Below are positions 7,150 through 14,596 of a DNA stretch of 15,226 nt, piece by piece; position 1 is the first letter of the stretch, and each line of letters starts with the position of its first letter. Source of the stretch: an uncultured Anaerolineae bacterium (GTDB lineage Bacteria > Chloroflexota > Anaerolineae > Anaerolineales > UBA4823); contig CAKZNJ010000393.1 in NCBI GenBank assembly GCA_937129505.1, forward strand, positions 1 to 15,226, written 5' to 3'. A program made the position numbers and the translations under genes. The notes under the pieces were generated by a model. That model was not told where the DNA came from and made no database searches. It saw only the letters and a program-made list of their open reading frames with translations.

Positions 7150-7176
7150 GATAAATTTCGTATAGCCATGTTAAGG

Positions 7177-7205
7177 AGTTTAGCATAGATTGTATAGAAT
7201 GTCAA
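7177..7205 (-). promoter_or_regulatory. Promoter TTGACA-N17-TAAACT for the recombinase-fold gene
   Basis: A perfect TTGACA (7200-7205, minus strand) and TAAACT (7177-7182) are separated by 17 bp. The expected start near 7170 gives a leader of about 31 nt to ATG 7139, containing the GGAGG. This is one of the two best sigma-70-type promoters in the window. Confidence 0.65.
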
Positions 7206-7234
7206 ATCATGGGTTCTGTTTTTTGTTTTCCCCT

Positions 7235-7262
7235 TTGAAATTTAGATATTATCGATTAAGAT
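7235..7262 (+). promoter_or_regulatory. Possible promoter TTGAAA-N16-TAAGAT for the ATP-grasp gene
   Basis: TTGAAA (7235-7240) and TAAGAT (7257-7262) face the ATP-grasp gene in the 164-bp divergent, AT-rich region 7140-7303. The implied leader is about 35 nt. A second TTGACA at 7263-7268 has no good -10 at 17 bp, so this assignment is tentative. A GAGGT at 7295-7299, 4 nt before ATG 7304, serves as ribosome binding site. Confidence 0.4.
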
Positions 7263-7303
7263 TTGACAATATTGCCTATTTTTGTCTGCTTTATGAGGTA
7301 ATT

Positions 7304-8467
7304 ATGAACTTCGTCTTTCTTTCTCCCCATTTTCCGCCGAATTATTATTTGTTTTGCGTTCACCTGCGCCGCTTTGGCGCAACTGTTTTGGGGTTAGCCG
7401 ATGAACCCTTCGAGAGATTGCGCCCAGAGTTGAGAGAAGCCTTGAATGAATACTATCGAGTCTATGATCTACATGATTATGACTCTCTGCTGCGAGCTTT
7501 GGGGTATTTCACCCATCGCTATGGGAAAATTCATGGGTTGGATTCGCATAATGAATACTGGCTGGAGACGGAAGCACGCCTGCGCACCGATTTTAACATT
7601 CCCGGTTTAGATATAAAACAAATTGGTCAGGTCAAGAAGAAGTCTGAGATGAAAAGGCAATTTATCAAGGCTGGAGTCGAGGTGGCGCGGGGTAAGGTTG
7701 TGACCTCTTTGCAGCAGGCAAAGCAGTTTGTGAGCGAAGTAGGATACCCGGTTGTGGCAAAGCCTGATGTGGGGGTTGGGGCGGCAAAAACCTATAAAAT
7801 CAGCGGGCCGCAAGACTTGGAATTTTTTTGGCGTGATAAGCTCCCCACTCCCTATCTGTTAGAGGAGTTTGTGAGTGGCCAAATATTTACCTTTGACGGG
7901 TTGGTTGATCAAAATGGAAACATTGTCTTTTATACCTCTCATTATTACAGTCAAGGGATCATGGAAACGGTCAATGAAGACCGGGATGTTTATTATGTGT
8001 CCTTGCGATCGATTCCAGCAGATTTAGTTGAAGCTGGCAGGGCAATCGTGCGGGTGTATAAACTCAAGGCACGTTTCTTTCACTTTGAATTTTTCCGCAC
8101 CCCACAGGGAAAATTAATCGCCCTGGAGGTGAATATGCGTCCCCCAGGGGGACTCACCACCGATATGTTTAATTATGCCAATGATACCGATGTCTATCAG
8201 GAATGGGCGAATATTATAGTCAATAATCGCTTTGAGGGTCGCAATGATCGCCCGTATCACTGTGCTTATGTTGGCCGCAAAGACAATAAGTCGTACCGTC
8301 ATTCCCATCAGCAAATCCTTCAGGAACTTGGAGAAGCTGTTGTCCATCACGAGGCGATCAGTGGGGTTTTTAGTGCGGCATTGGGGAATTATGGTTACCT
8401 AATTCGCTCGCCTGACCTTGCAGAGATTGAACGAATGGCTGCGTTTATCCAAGAGAAGGAGAATTGA
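7304..8467 (+). CDS. ATP-grasp domain protein (carboxylate-amine/thiol ligase-like)
   Basis: This 387-residue protein opens with a Rossmann-like pre-ATP-grasp domain (about 1-100; FVFLSPHFPPNYY, then RRFGATVLGLAD). The ATP-grasp fold follows: PVVAKPDVGVGA with K153, the hinge YLLEEFVSG (E187/E188), then a metal-binding pair E262 in FHFEFF and E275/N277 in LEVNMRPPGG. Proteins of this fold activate a carboxylate as an acyl-phosphate and join it to an amine or thiol; the substrate here cannot be inferred. It resembles proteins annotated loosely as carbamoyl-phosphate synthase large chain-like, but is far too short for that enzyme and lacks its repeated halves. ATG 7304 is chosen because the fold starts there and GAGGT lies 4 nt upstream; the open frame back to 7190 would add 38 residues without a ribosome site. 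The esterase gene starts 6 bp after the stop, so the two are very probably one operon. Confidence 0.85.
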   Translation: MNFVFLSPHFPPNYYLFCVHLRRFGATVLGLADEPFERLRPELREALNEYYRVYDLHDYDSLLRALGYFTHRYGKIHGLDSHNEYWLETEARLRTDFNIPGLDIKQIGQVKKKSEMKRQFIKAGVEVARGKVVTSLQQAKQFVSEVGYPVVAKPDVGVGAAKTYKISGPQDLEFFWRDKLPTPYLLEEFVSGQIFTFDGLVDQNGNIVFYTSHYYSQGIMETVNEDRDVYYVSLRSIPADLVEAGRAIVRVYKLKARFFHFEFFRTPQGKLIALEVNMRPPGGLTTDMFNYANDTDVYQEWANIIVNNRFEGRNDRPYHCAYVGRKDNKSYRHSHQQILQELGEAVVHHEAISGVFSAALGNYGYLIRSPDLAEIERMAAFIQEKEN

Positions 8468-8473
8468 AATTCG

Positions 8474-9214
8474 ATGTCAATTGAGTATCACAAATGGTAT
8501 AGCCCGAACCTTCAGCAGGAGATGGAACTCAAAGTATATGGATGGTATGGGAAGCCTGTATTGGTCTTCCCGGCTCAGGAGGGCCGTTTCTATGATTTTG
8601 AGAATTTTGGGATGATCCAAGCAATTTCGGCTTTTATTGAGAGTGGTAAAGTAAAAGTATTTACGGTTGATAGTATAGACAGTCAAAGTTGGGCGAACTG
8701 GAGTATTCATCCGGCTGATCGAGCCAATCGCCATGAAGATTATGATCGGTATATTGTTGAGGAAGTTGCCCCCTTTATCTGGGGTCATTGCGGAAATCTT
8801 CAGCAGGGGATCTTAACCACGGGTTGCAGCATGGGCGGCTACCATGCTGCGAATTTCTTTTTCCGCCATCCCGATGTATTTGATGGGTTAATTTGTCTGA
8901 GCGGTTTATTTCAATTAGGGATGTTCATTGGTGATTATATGGATGAGACGATCTACTACAACAGTCCGCTGATCTATCTTCCGAATTTGAATGACCCATG
9001 GTACATAGAGCGCTACCGCAAGAGTCAGATTGTGATTTGCTGTGGTCAAGGAGCGTGGGAGGACGCCATGCAAGCAGATGCGCGAGCGATGAAGGCGATT
9101 TTGGACTCTAAAGGTATTCCGGCTTGGGTGGATTTTTGGGGTTATGATGTCAACCACGATTGGCCATGGTGGCAGAAGCAATTGCCGTATTTTCTCAGCC
9201 GATTAGACCTGTGA
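8474..9214 (+). CDS. Alpha/beta-hydrolase, esterase family (esterase D/PF00756-like)
   Basis: This 246-residue hydrolase has no signal peptide. The nucleophile elbow is GCSMGG with Ser119, an oxyanion region is near VFPAQEGRFYDFE (31-43), and the likely histidine is H228 in VNHDWPWW. The acid may be E196 or D197 in the AWEDA segment. The layout matches the esterase D/enterochelin esterase-like family, including an N-terminal strand region (YSPNLQQEMELKVYGWYGKP) and a FTVDSIDSQSWAN segment. It probably hydrolyses an acyl ester or thioester in the cytosol. The pairing with the ATP-grasp gene, 6 bp upstream, suggests that the two act on one metabolite, with the hydrolase perhaps releasing or proofreading an acyl product; that is inference. 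AAGGAG lies 12 nt before the ATG, a slightly long spacing. Confidence 0.88.
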   Translation: MSIEYHKWYSPNLQQEMELKVYGWYGKPVLVFPAQEGRFYDFENFGMIQAISAFIESGKVKVFTVDSIDSQSWANWSIHPADRANRHEDYDRYIVEEVAPFIWGHCGNLQQGILTTGCSMGGYHAANFFFRHPDVFDGLICLSGLFQLGMFIGDYMDETIYYNSPLIYLPNLNDPWYIERYRKSQIVICCGQGAWEDAMQADARAMKAILDSKGIPAWVDFWGYDVNHDWPWWQKQLPYFLSRLDL

Positions 9215-9241
9215 AGGGCTGGTGGGCGGGAAGAACGGTTG

Positions 9242-9793
9242 TTAAAAGCCCAATTCTTTGGCAACCCGCCGCATGGCGATAATCACATTGCCGACGTGTT
9301 CCCAAAGGTCAGTGCCAAGCTCTTGAGCGCCTTTTTCTATCTCCTCCCGATTTGCGCCGGCAGCAAAAGCTTTATCTTTCCATTTTTTCTTCACCGAAGA
9401 AACTTCTAAATCGTCCAACGATCGCGAGGGGCGGACTAGGGCGACAGCGATGATTAAGCCGGTAATTTCATCGCAGGCATAAAGTGTTTTTTCCATGAGC
9501 GAAAGCCTAGGCACACCGGTATGGTCGGCGTGGCTGAGCACCGCGCGCACAATTTCCTCGGGGACACCTTTTTGGCGCAGGATTTCTGCTCCATCTTGGG
9601 GGTGCGACTCGAGGGTGGGATGAATTTCGTAGTCGAAATCATGCAGCAGGCCGGCTATCCCCCATTTTTCTGCGTCTTCATTGAATTTTTCGGCGTAAAA
9701 GCGCATTGCCGCTTCGACAGCTAACATGTGACGAATGAGATTGATGTTCTTTACATATTCGTAGACGATCTCCAATGCCTGTTGACGATTCAT
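9242..9793 (-). CDS. HD-domain (HDIG-type) phosphohydrolase
   Basis: This small (183-residue) HD-superfamily protein shows the metal-binding set H22 (IRHMLAVEAAM), H51-D52 (LLHDFDYE) and D108 (YACDEITGLI). H88 and H91 in SHADH lie between them, as in the HDIG subgroup. The family hydrolyses phosphate esters, often of nucleotides; the substrate is not evident. The C-terminus (about 120-183) is a helical tail rich in Lys and Glu. It is the second gene after the SanA-like gene. Its ATG overlaps that gene's TGA (ATGA, 9790-9793), and a GGAG lies 8 nt upstream. It converges on the esterase gene across a 27-bp gap with no clear hairpin-plus-T terminator. Confidence 0.9.
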   Translation of the reverse strand: MNRQQALEIVYEYVKNINLIRHMLAVEAAMRFYAEKFNEDAEKWGIAGLLHDFDYEIHPTLESHPQDGAEILRQKGVPEEIVRAVLSHADHTGVPRLSLMEKTLYACDEITGLIIAVALVRPSRSLDDLEVSSVKKKWKDKAFAAGANREEIEKGAQELGTDLWEHVGNVIIAMRRVAKELGF

Positions 9794-10455
9794 GGATTCT
9801 TCTCCGGAAAGATAGGTTCGGGATTACCCAGAACGGGCAGGGGGTGTTGGATGTGGACTTCCCAAAAGGCGTTTAGGGTAGCAAAGAGCTCTCTGATCTG
9901 CCAGAAAATCGTGGCACTGCGGCGGTAGGGATGCCAATCCGCAGAAACCCCATTCGCTTTCAAGCCCAATGCATGACATGTGTACAGAGCGCGGGGTAGA
10001 TGAAAGCGTTGGGTGACCAAAATCGCTTCATGTAACCCAAAAATAGCTTTTGCCCTAAAACAAGTTTCATAGGTACTTCTACCTGCGTAATCTAAAACGA
10101 TGTCCTCATCGGGAATGCCTAACGACCAGGCATATTCCCGCATGGCTTGGGGTTCGTTGTAATCGACAAAGCGGTTGTCTCCGCTCATGAGGAGCTTTTT
10201 TACTTTGCCGGAAGAATAGAGCTGTGCGGCCATGGTAACCCGATCGCGCAACACAACGGTGGGGCGTCCATCTCGCCGTAAACCCGCTCCAAACACAATT
10301 GCCACAGGGGCCGAAGTTACCTGATCGGGAGAAAAGATGCGAGGGCGAGCAAAGATTTCTGTAATCGCTCTAAGCAGGAAGAGCAAGAAAATAAAAAAAA
10401 CAGGTATGCTAATAAGGATAGCTAGCATAATGACTTTTTTCGAACGCACCGCCAA
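9790..10455 (-). CDS. SanA/YdcF-like DUF218 membrane-anchored protein
   Basis: A single N-terminal membrane segment (about residues 9-29, a run of Ile, Leu, Phe and Val) is followed by the DUF218 fold. The landmarks are PVAIVFGAGLRRDGRPT, a LMSGDNRFVDYNEP segment, the AMREYA..LGIP..DI helix, YAGRSTYET and VTQRFHLPRALY. These are the hallmarks of SanA, which supports cell-envelope barrier function in enterobacteria, and of YdcF. The catalytic role of the family is not settled. The long reading frame begins at TTG 10453-10455; GTG 10449 and ATG 10428 are alternatives. A minus-strand TAAAAT (10456-10461) touches the TTG and lies 6 nt before the GTG, so GTG 10449 may be the real, leaderless start. 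The gene is translationally coupled to the HD-domain gene by an ATGA overlap. Confidence 0.88.
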   Translation of the reverse strand: MAVRSKKVIMLAILISIPVFFIFLLFLLRAITEIFARPRIFSPDQVTSAPVAIVFGAGLRRDGRPTVVLRDRVTMAAQLYSSGKVKKLLMSGDNRFVDYNEPQAMREYAWSLGIPDEDIVLDYAGRSTYETCFRAKAIFGLHEAILVTQRFHLPRALYTCHALGLKANGVSADWHPYRRSATIFWQIRELFATLNAFWEVHIQHPLPVLGNPEPIFPEKNP

Positions 10456-10461
10456 ATTTTA
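10456..10461 (-). promoter_or_regulatory. -10-like box TAAAAT for the SanA-like gene
   Basis: TAAAAT on the minus strand ends directly at the TTG codon and 6 nt before GTG 10449. A start 6-7 nt downstream would fall at or next to the GTG. No -35 at normal spacing is convincing. Confidence 0.35.
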
Positions 10462-10473
10462 CCATGTAAAGGG

Positions 10474-10502
10474 TTGTCATCCTATCAACGAAGGGTTACA
10501 AT
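10474..10502 (+). promoter_or_regulatory. Promoter TTGTCA-N17-TACAAT for folC
   Basis: TTGTCA (10474-10479) and TACAAT (10497-10502) each differ from the consensus at one position and are separated by 17 bp. The -10 ends 9 nt before ATG 10512, so the transcript should start 2-4 nt before the codon, leaving no room for a ribosome binding site. Confidence 0.65.
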
Positions 10503-10511
10503 CCATCCGCT

Positions 10512-11891
10512 ATGGATGATCAAACAGCTTATCAGAAAACGTTGGATTATTTATACTCTTTTGTTGATTATAGTCTGACCAAAGCAGACCGCTTAGCGCA
10601 GGCAAACTTCGATCTCTCACGCATGTTTGAATTAATGCACCGCTTGGATAGCCCCCAGAAAGCTTATCCGATCATCCACATTGCCGGGACAAAGGGTAAA
10701 GGCTCAGTAACAGCGATGTGCAGTTCGATCCTTCAAGCGGGTGGTTATCGAGTTGGAATGTACACTTCACCTCACCTTGAAGATTATACCGAACGCATTC
10801 AGGTCGATGGGGCTCCAATCCCTCATCGCGATTTGATCGAATTAGTTGAGAGGATCAAAGTCCATATCGAAGCTATCCCGCACCTCACAACCTTCGAGAT
10901 AACAACTGCCCTTGCATTCCTATACTTCAAAGAAAAAGCAGTAGATGCAGCGGTGATCGAGGTGGGGTTGGGGGGGCGTTTGGATGCGACCAATGTGGTG
11001 TTACCAGTGGTGTCCGTGATCACGTCGATTTCATACGATCACACCCAAGTCTTAGGGGATACGCTACAAGCCATAGCAACTGAAAAATGCGGCATTATTA
11101 AAGCTGGGGTGCCGGTGGTTAGTGCTCCCCAGGAGCCGGAAGCCATGGCAGTGATCGAGGAAATCTCTCGCCATAAAAATTGTCTTCTGACAGTTGCCGG
11201 TCGTGACATTCTTGCCCGCACACTGCGGCGAGAGATGACGCACCAAATTGTTGAGCTAATACCCAGTCCGCGCAGCGACCGAGATGATCGAAGCCAGCAA
11301 GGAAATACATTAGAGGTCGTTTTACCGCTTTTAGGCGATCATCAGGTTGAGAATGCCGCTGTTGCCTATTTGGCAGTCGATCGCTTTCGGCGATCGGCGT
11401 TACCCCTGAGTGATGCTCAAATCAGCGAAGGCTTTGCAAAAACGAACTGGCCGGGGCGTTTTGAACTATTGCTGCTCCAACCTCCGCTGATCCTCGATTG
11501 CGCGCATAATCGTGAATCCAGTCATCAGTTGACGCTGACCTTACAAACGATGTTCCCTGGTAGAAAAGCTTTGTTGATTTTTGGCGCCTCAGAAGATAAA
11601 GATATCGATGGGATGTTTCAAGAGTTGTTTCCGTATGTTGAGCAAGCGATTTTTACCAAGTCCTTCCATCCAAGGGCGATCTCGCCCTTTATTTTGCATG
11701 AGAAAGCTATTCAGTCTCATCTGGCCGCTCAAGTGATCGAAGACGTAGCTGATGCTATGCAAACAGCTCTGCAGATCATAAACGAGCGGCAGGTCGTTTT
11801 AGTGACAGGAAGTATCTTTGTGGTGGCGGAAGCACGTCACGCATGGCAATTTGACCCTCGCTTTAAGGCTTTCCGAGAAATTGGTGGCTAG
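10512..11891 (+). CDS. folC: Folylpolyglutamate synthase / dihydrofolate synthase
   Basis: FolC, a Mur-ligase family enzyme, adds glutamate to dihydropteroate and to reduced folates using ATP. The 459-residue protein shows the P-loop HIAGTKGKGSVTAM (about 56-69), the folate/glutamate segment YTSPHLEDYTERI, the Mg2+ site EVGLGGRLDATNV, and the Mur core ITSISYDHTQVLG followed by EKCGIIKAGVPVV with the carbamylatable-lysine region. The C-terminal domain carries WPGRFELL, LILDCAHN and the IFGASEDKD segment. The length is normal. The start is read as ATG 10512, preceded by a well-formed promoter only 9 nt away and no Shine-Dalgarno sequence. Dihydrofolate synthase activity as well as polyglutamylation is usual for bacterial FolC but cannot be separated by eye. 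It is not obviously cotranscribed with lon, which begins 85 bp later. Confidence 0.96.
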   Translation: MDDQTAYQKTLDYLYSFVDYSLTKADRLAQANFDLSRMFELMHRLDSPQKAYPIIHIAGTKGKGSVTAMCSSILQAGGYRVGMYTSPHLEDYTERIQVDGAPIPHRDLIELVERIKVHIEAIPHLTTFEITTALAFLYFKEKAVDAAVIEVGLGGRLDATNVVLPVVSVITSISYDHTQVLGDTLQAIATEKCGIIKAGVPVVSAPQEPEAMAVIEEISRHKNCLLTVAGRDILARTLRREMTHQIVELIPSPRSDRDDRSQQGNTLEVVLPLLGDHQVENAAVAYLAVDRFRRSALPLSDAQISEGFAKTNWPGRFELLLLQPPLILDCAHNRESSHQLTLTLQTMFPGRKALLIFGASEDKDIDGMFQELFPYVEQAIFTKSFHPRAISPFILHEKAIQSHLAAQVIEDVADAMQTALQIINERQVVLVTGSIFVVAEARHAWQFDPRFKAFREIGG

Positions 11892-11976
11892 CATCGGGGT
11901 ACAATAGAGCAGTGATTGTTGATAATGAATATTTTTGACAACTTGAACATTTTTGGGTGTGACCTGAAGGATTGCA
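11892..11976 (+). promoter_or_regulatory. folC-lon intergenic region with possible promoter boxes
   Basis: The 85-bp AT-rich gap holds TACAAT (11900-11905) without a clear -35, and a perfect TTGACA (11935-11940) without a -10 at 17 bp. AAGGA (11967-11971) is the likely Shine-Dalgarno sequence for ATG 11977, with 5-nt spacing. I see neither a CIRCE (HrcA) nor a HAIR (HspR) inverted repeat, the heat-shock operators that sometimes govern lon. There is no terminator hairpin for folC. Confidence 0.35.
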
Positions 11977-14592
11977 ATGAGAGGGCACCCAAATACCTAC
12001 GATTTGGATCATAAACCAATTAGGATAAAAAACATGAAGGAATTTGACTGGTATTCGAGAGATCAAGAGGAAGAATTCGGTGAGGCTCTTCACCGGCGTA
12101 CAGAAGAGCTATATCAGGTTCCAGATAGTATTCCAGATGAAAACGGGCTAATCGAGTGCCCGGTGCTTCCATTGCGCGATCTGGTTGTCTTTCCCCATAT
12201 GATCTCCCCGATTTTTATCGAGCGAGAAAGCTCCTTGGAGGCGATCGAAGAAGCCCAGATTTTAGACCAAACTGTCATCGCTTTAACGCAGCGAGATGCT
12301 GAGATTGATGATCCCGCACCAGAAGATTTGTACCCGATTGGGGTAGAGATGGCAGTGGGAAGATTGTTGGATATGCCGGATGGGTCGAGTTCGGCATTGG
12401 TGCAAGGACGTCGCCGGGTTCAAGTGGTCGAATTTACGCAAATCCATCCTTTCCTAAAAGCACGAGCACGAGTGATCAACGAAAGCCAAGAGGTTGACCG
12501 CCAGACCGAAGCGACGATGCGTACCGTCTTGGAATTGTTCAAGAAATGCGTTGAGCTGAACCGCAGCTTGCCCGAAGAAGCGTACCTCTATGCACTCAAC
12601 ATTGTCGAACCGGGTTGGTTAGCGGACATGGTAGTGACCACCATCGCGCCTTCGGTAAAGGAAAGGTTAGACTTCTTAATGACCTTTGATCCCTTGGTGC
12701 GCTTGAATAAGGTGATCAGTCTCCTCGCTCGAGAGGCAGATGTTCTGGAGTTGGAAGATAAAATCCATTCCCGTGCTCAGAGTGAAGTGGATCGCAGCCA
12801 ACGGGAATATTACCTGCGCGAACAGATGAAGGCGATTCAAACCGAATTGGGCGAGGGTGACTTATGGACGCGTGAAATTGATGAACTCAGGGAGCGAGTC
12901 CAGAACGCCAAGTTACCTCAAGAGGCGCTCGAGCGAGCGCTCAAAGAAGTCGACCGCTTGAGCCAGCTTCCACCTATGTCGCCTGAGATCGGGATTTTGC
13001 GCACTTATATTGATTGGATTCTCGACTTACCCTGGAGTGAGGAGACAGAGGACAACCTAGACGTCAAACATGCTGCCCAAATCCTTGAACGTGACCATTA
13101 TGGATTGCCCAAAGCAAAGGAACGTGTTTTGGAGTACATTGCAATTCGCAACCTAAAGCCAAAACGGATTCGCCAGCCGATTTTATGTTTTGTGGGCCCA
13201 CCGGGAACTGGAAAGACATCCCTTGGTCAATCCATTGCCAACGCCCTAGGGCGCAAATTTGTCCGCCTATCCCTAGGAGGCGTGCGGGACGAAGCGGAAA
13301 TCCGCGGTCATCGCCGAACCTATATTGGAGCTTTGCCCGGCCGCATCCTCCAGACGATGAAACGGGCTGGCACAATCAACCCTTTGTTCATGTTAGATGA
13401 AATTGATAAGCTCGGCGCTGATTTTCGGGGCGACCCTGCGGCAGCGTTGCTCGAAGTATTAGACCCAGAACAGAATTATGCTTTTTCTGATCACTATCTA
13501 GAGCTGCCGTACGACTTATCGAAAGTGTTGTTTATTACCACGGCAAATTACACCGGCACGATACCGCCTGCCTTGTTAGACCGTATGGAAGTGATTGATT
13601 TTCCTGGTTATATCGAGGAGGAAAAACTTGAAATTGCGCAGCGGTTCTTGGTGCCCCGGCAATTAGAGGAAACGGGCTTGGAAGAGAGCCAAATCCGTTT
13701 TACGCCAAGCGCACTTGTCAAGATTATCCGAGAATACACCTATGAAGCCGGGGTGCGAAATTTGGAGCGCGAGATCGGACGGGTATGCCGAAAAATCGCC
13801 CGTGCGAAGGCGGAAGGTAAGCGCCATCCCACGTTGGTCACGCCGACTTTGGTGGAAAAGTACCTCGGTCCTCCCCAGTTCTACAATTTGGAAGCAGAAC
13901 GGCGCAACGAGGTAGGTGTTGCCACTGCGGTAGCCTGGACAGAATACGGTGGAGAAATCATGCCGGTGGAAGTGCTCTTGATGGAGGGCAAGGGTGGCTT
14001 ACAAATCACCGGTCAAATTGGAAATGTGATGCAAGAATCCGCTCAAGCAGCCCTATCGTATCTAAAATCGCGTGCAGAGGATTTTAACCTCAGGATGAGC
14101 ATTTTCGAAAAAGTAGATATCCACATCCACATTCCAGAGGGTTCGGTTCCGAAGGATGGTCCAAGTGCGGGGATAACCATCTGCACGGCGCTTGTCTCCG
14201 CCTTTACAGGTCGAGAAGTCTTGAAAGATGTGGGTATGACCGGTGAGATTACCTTGCGAGGGCGAATATTACCCGTGGGCGGAATAAGGGAGAAAGTACT
14301 AGCTGCCCATCGGGCCGGATTAAAAACAGTCATCTTACCCAAAAGGAACATGAAAGATTTGATCGATGTCCCGAAGAAAGCGCGAGACGAATTAAAAATT
14401 ATCCCCGTTGAGGAGATGGACCAAGTATTGCAAATTGCCTTATCAACCTCACCACCAAAACGAAAACATCTGCGGTTATTGAAAAGGCTAAGCGAAGAAG
14501 AGCAACAAGAAGAAGAAAAAGAGAGCACTCCCTCGACAAGGTCGTATCCAAACCCCAAAAGGCAGCAATCAACAACGCAGCCGGGAGTTTAG
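11977..14592 (+). CDS. lon: ATP-dependent protease Lon
   Basis: Lon degrades misfolded and regulatory proteins in the cytosol as a homohexamer. Numbering is from ATG 11977 (871 residues). The LAN substrate-binding domain starts at CPVLPLRDLVVFPHM (about 61) and is followed by helices up to about 350, with SREYYLREQMKAIQ-like coiled-coil features. The AAA+ module has Walker A GPPGTGKT (407-414) and Walker B LFMLDEIDKL. The C-terminal protease domain has catalytic S730 in PKDGPSAG and K773 in GIREKVLAAHR; the spacing of 43 matches E. coli Lon S679/K722. A low-complexity tail of about 35 residues (Glu-rich, then Ser/Thr/Pro/Gln) follows the protease domain. Start 11977 has the better ribosome site (AAGGA, 5 nt). 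ATG 12034 (AGGA, 8 nt; 852 residues) is a fair alternative because residues 1-19 are not family-like. The GTG of the next gene follows the TAG by 4 bp. Confidence 0.97.
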   Translation: MRGHPNTYDLDHKPIRIKNMKEFDWYSRDQEEEFGEALHRRTEELYQVPDSIPDENGLIECPVLPLRDLVVFPHMISPIFIERESSLEAIEEAQILDQTVIALTQRDAEIDDPAPEDLYPIGVEMAVGRLLDMPDGSSSALVQGRRRVQVVEFTQIHPFLKARARVINESQEVDRQTEATMRTVLELFKKCVELNRSLPEEAYLYALNIVEPGWLADMVVTTIAPSVKERLDFLMTFDPLVRLNKVISLLAREADVLELEDKIHSRAQSEVDRSQREYYLREQMKAIQTELGEGDLWTREIDELRERVQNAKLPQEALERALKEVDRLSQLPPMSPEIGILRTYIDWILDLPWSEETEDNLDVKHAAQILERDHYGLPKAKERVLEYIAIRNLKPKRIRQPILCFVGPPGTGKTSLGQSIANALGRKFVRLSLGGVRDEAEIRGHRRTYIGALPGRILQTMKRAGTINPLFMLDEIDKLGADFRGDPAAALLEVLDPEQNYAFSDHYLELPYDLSKVLFITTANYTGTIPPALLDRMEVIDFPGYIEEEKLEIAQRFLVPRQLEETGLEESQIRFTPSALVKIIREYTYEAGVRNLEREIGRVCRKIARAKAEGKRHPTLVTPTLVEKYLGPPQFYNLEAERRNEVGVATAVAWTEYGGEIMPVEVLLMEGKGGLQITGQIGNVMQESAQAALSYLKSRAEDFNLRMSIFEKVDIHIHIPEGSVPKDGPSAGITICTALVSAFTGREVLKDVGMTGEITLRGRILPVGGIREKVLAAHRAGLKTVILPKRNMKDLIDVPKKARDELKIIPVEEMDQVLQIALSTSPPKRKHLRLLKRLSEEEQQEEEKESTPSTRSYPNPKRQQSTTQPGV
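14583..14587 (+). promoter_or_regulatory. Shine-Dalgarno GGGAG for the lipoprotein gene, inside the lon end
   Basis: GGGAG lies 9 nt before GTG 14597, within the last codons of lon. This supports the GTG start and cotranscription with lon. Confidence 0.6.
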
Positions 14593-14596
14593 CTTT

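Noticed and set aside
7140..7205. N-terminal extension of the recombinase-fold gene from ATG 7205 or 7169
   Set aside because: ATG 7205 lies within the -35 TTGACA and 7169 at the predicted transcript start. ATG 7139 has a strong GGAGG.
7190..7303. N-terminal extension of the ATP-grasp gene starting at ATG 7190
   Set aside because: The 38 extra residues have no domain character, no ribosome binding site precedes that ATG, and the stretch overlaps promoter boxes on both strands. ATG 7304 has GAGGT and fits the fold.
6225..9214. Mobile island carrying the recombinase-fold, ATP-grasp and esterase genes
   Set aside because: No flanking tRNA, direct repeats or phage genes are visible, the recombinase-like protein lacks its nucleophile, and base composition does not visibly differ from the neighbours.
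9215..9251. GGGCT/AGCCC complementary pair between the esterase and HD genes as a terminator
   Set aside because: The arms are 5 bp with a loop of 26 bases and no T-run.
14043..14558. 171-residue minus-strand frame inside lon
   Set aside because: It is antisense to the Lon protease domain, whose catalytic residues are intact in the plus frame.
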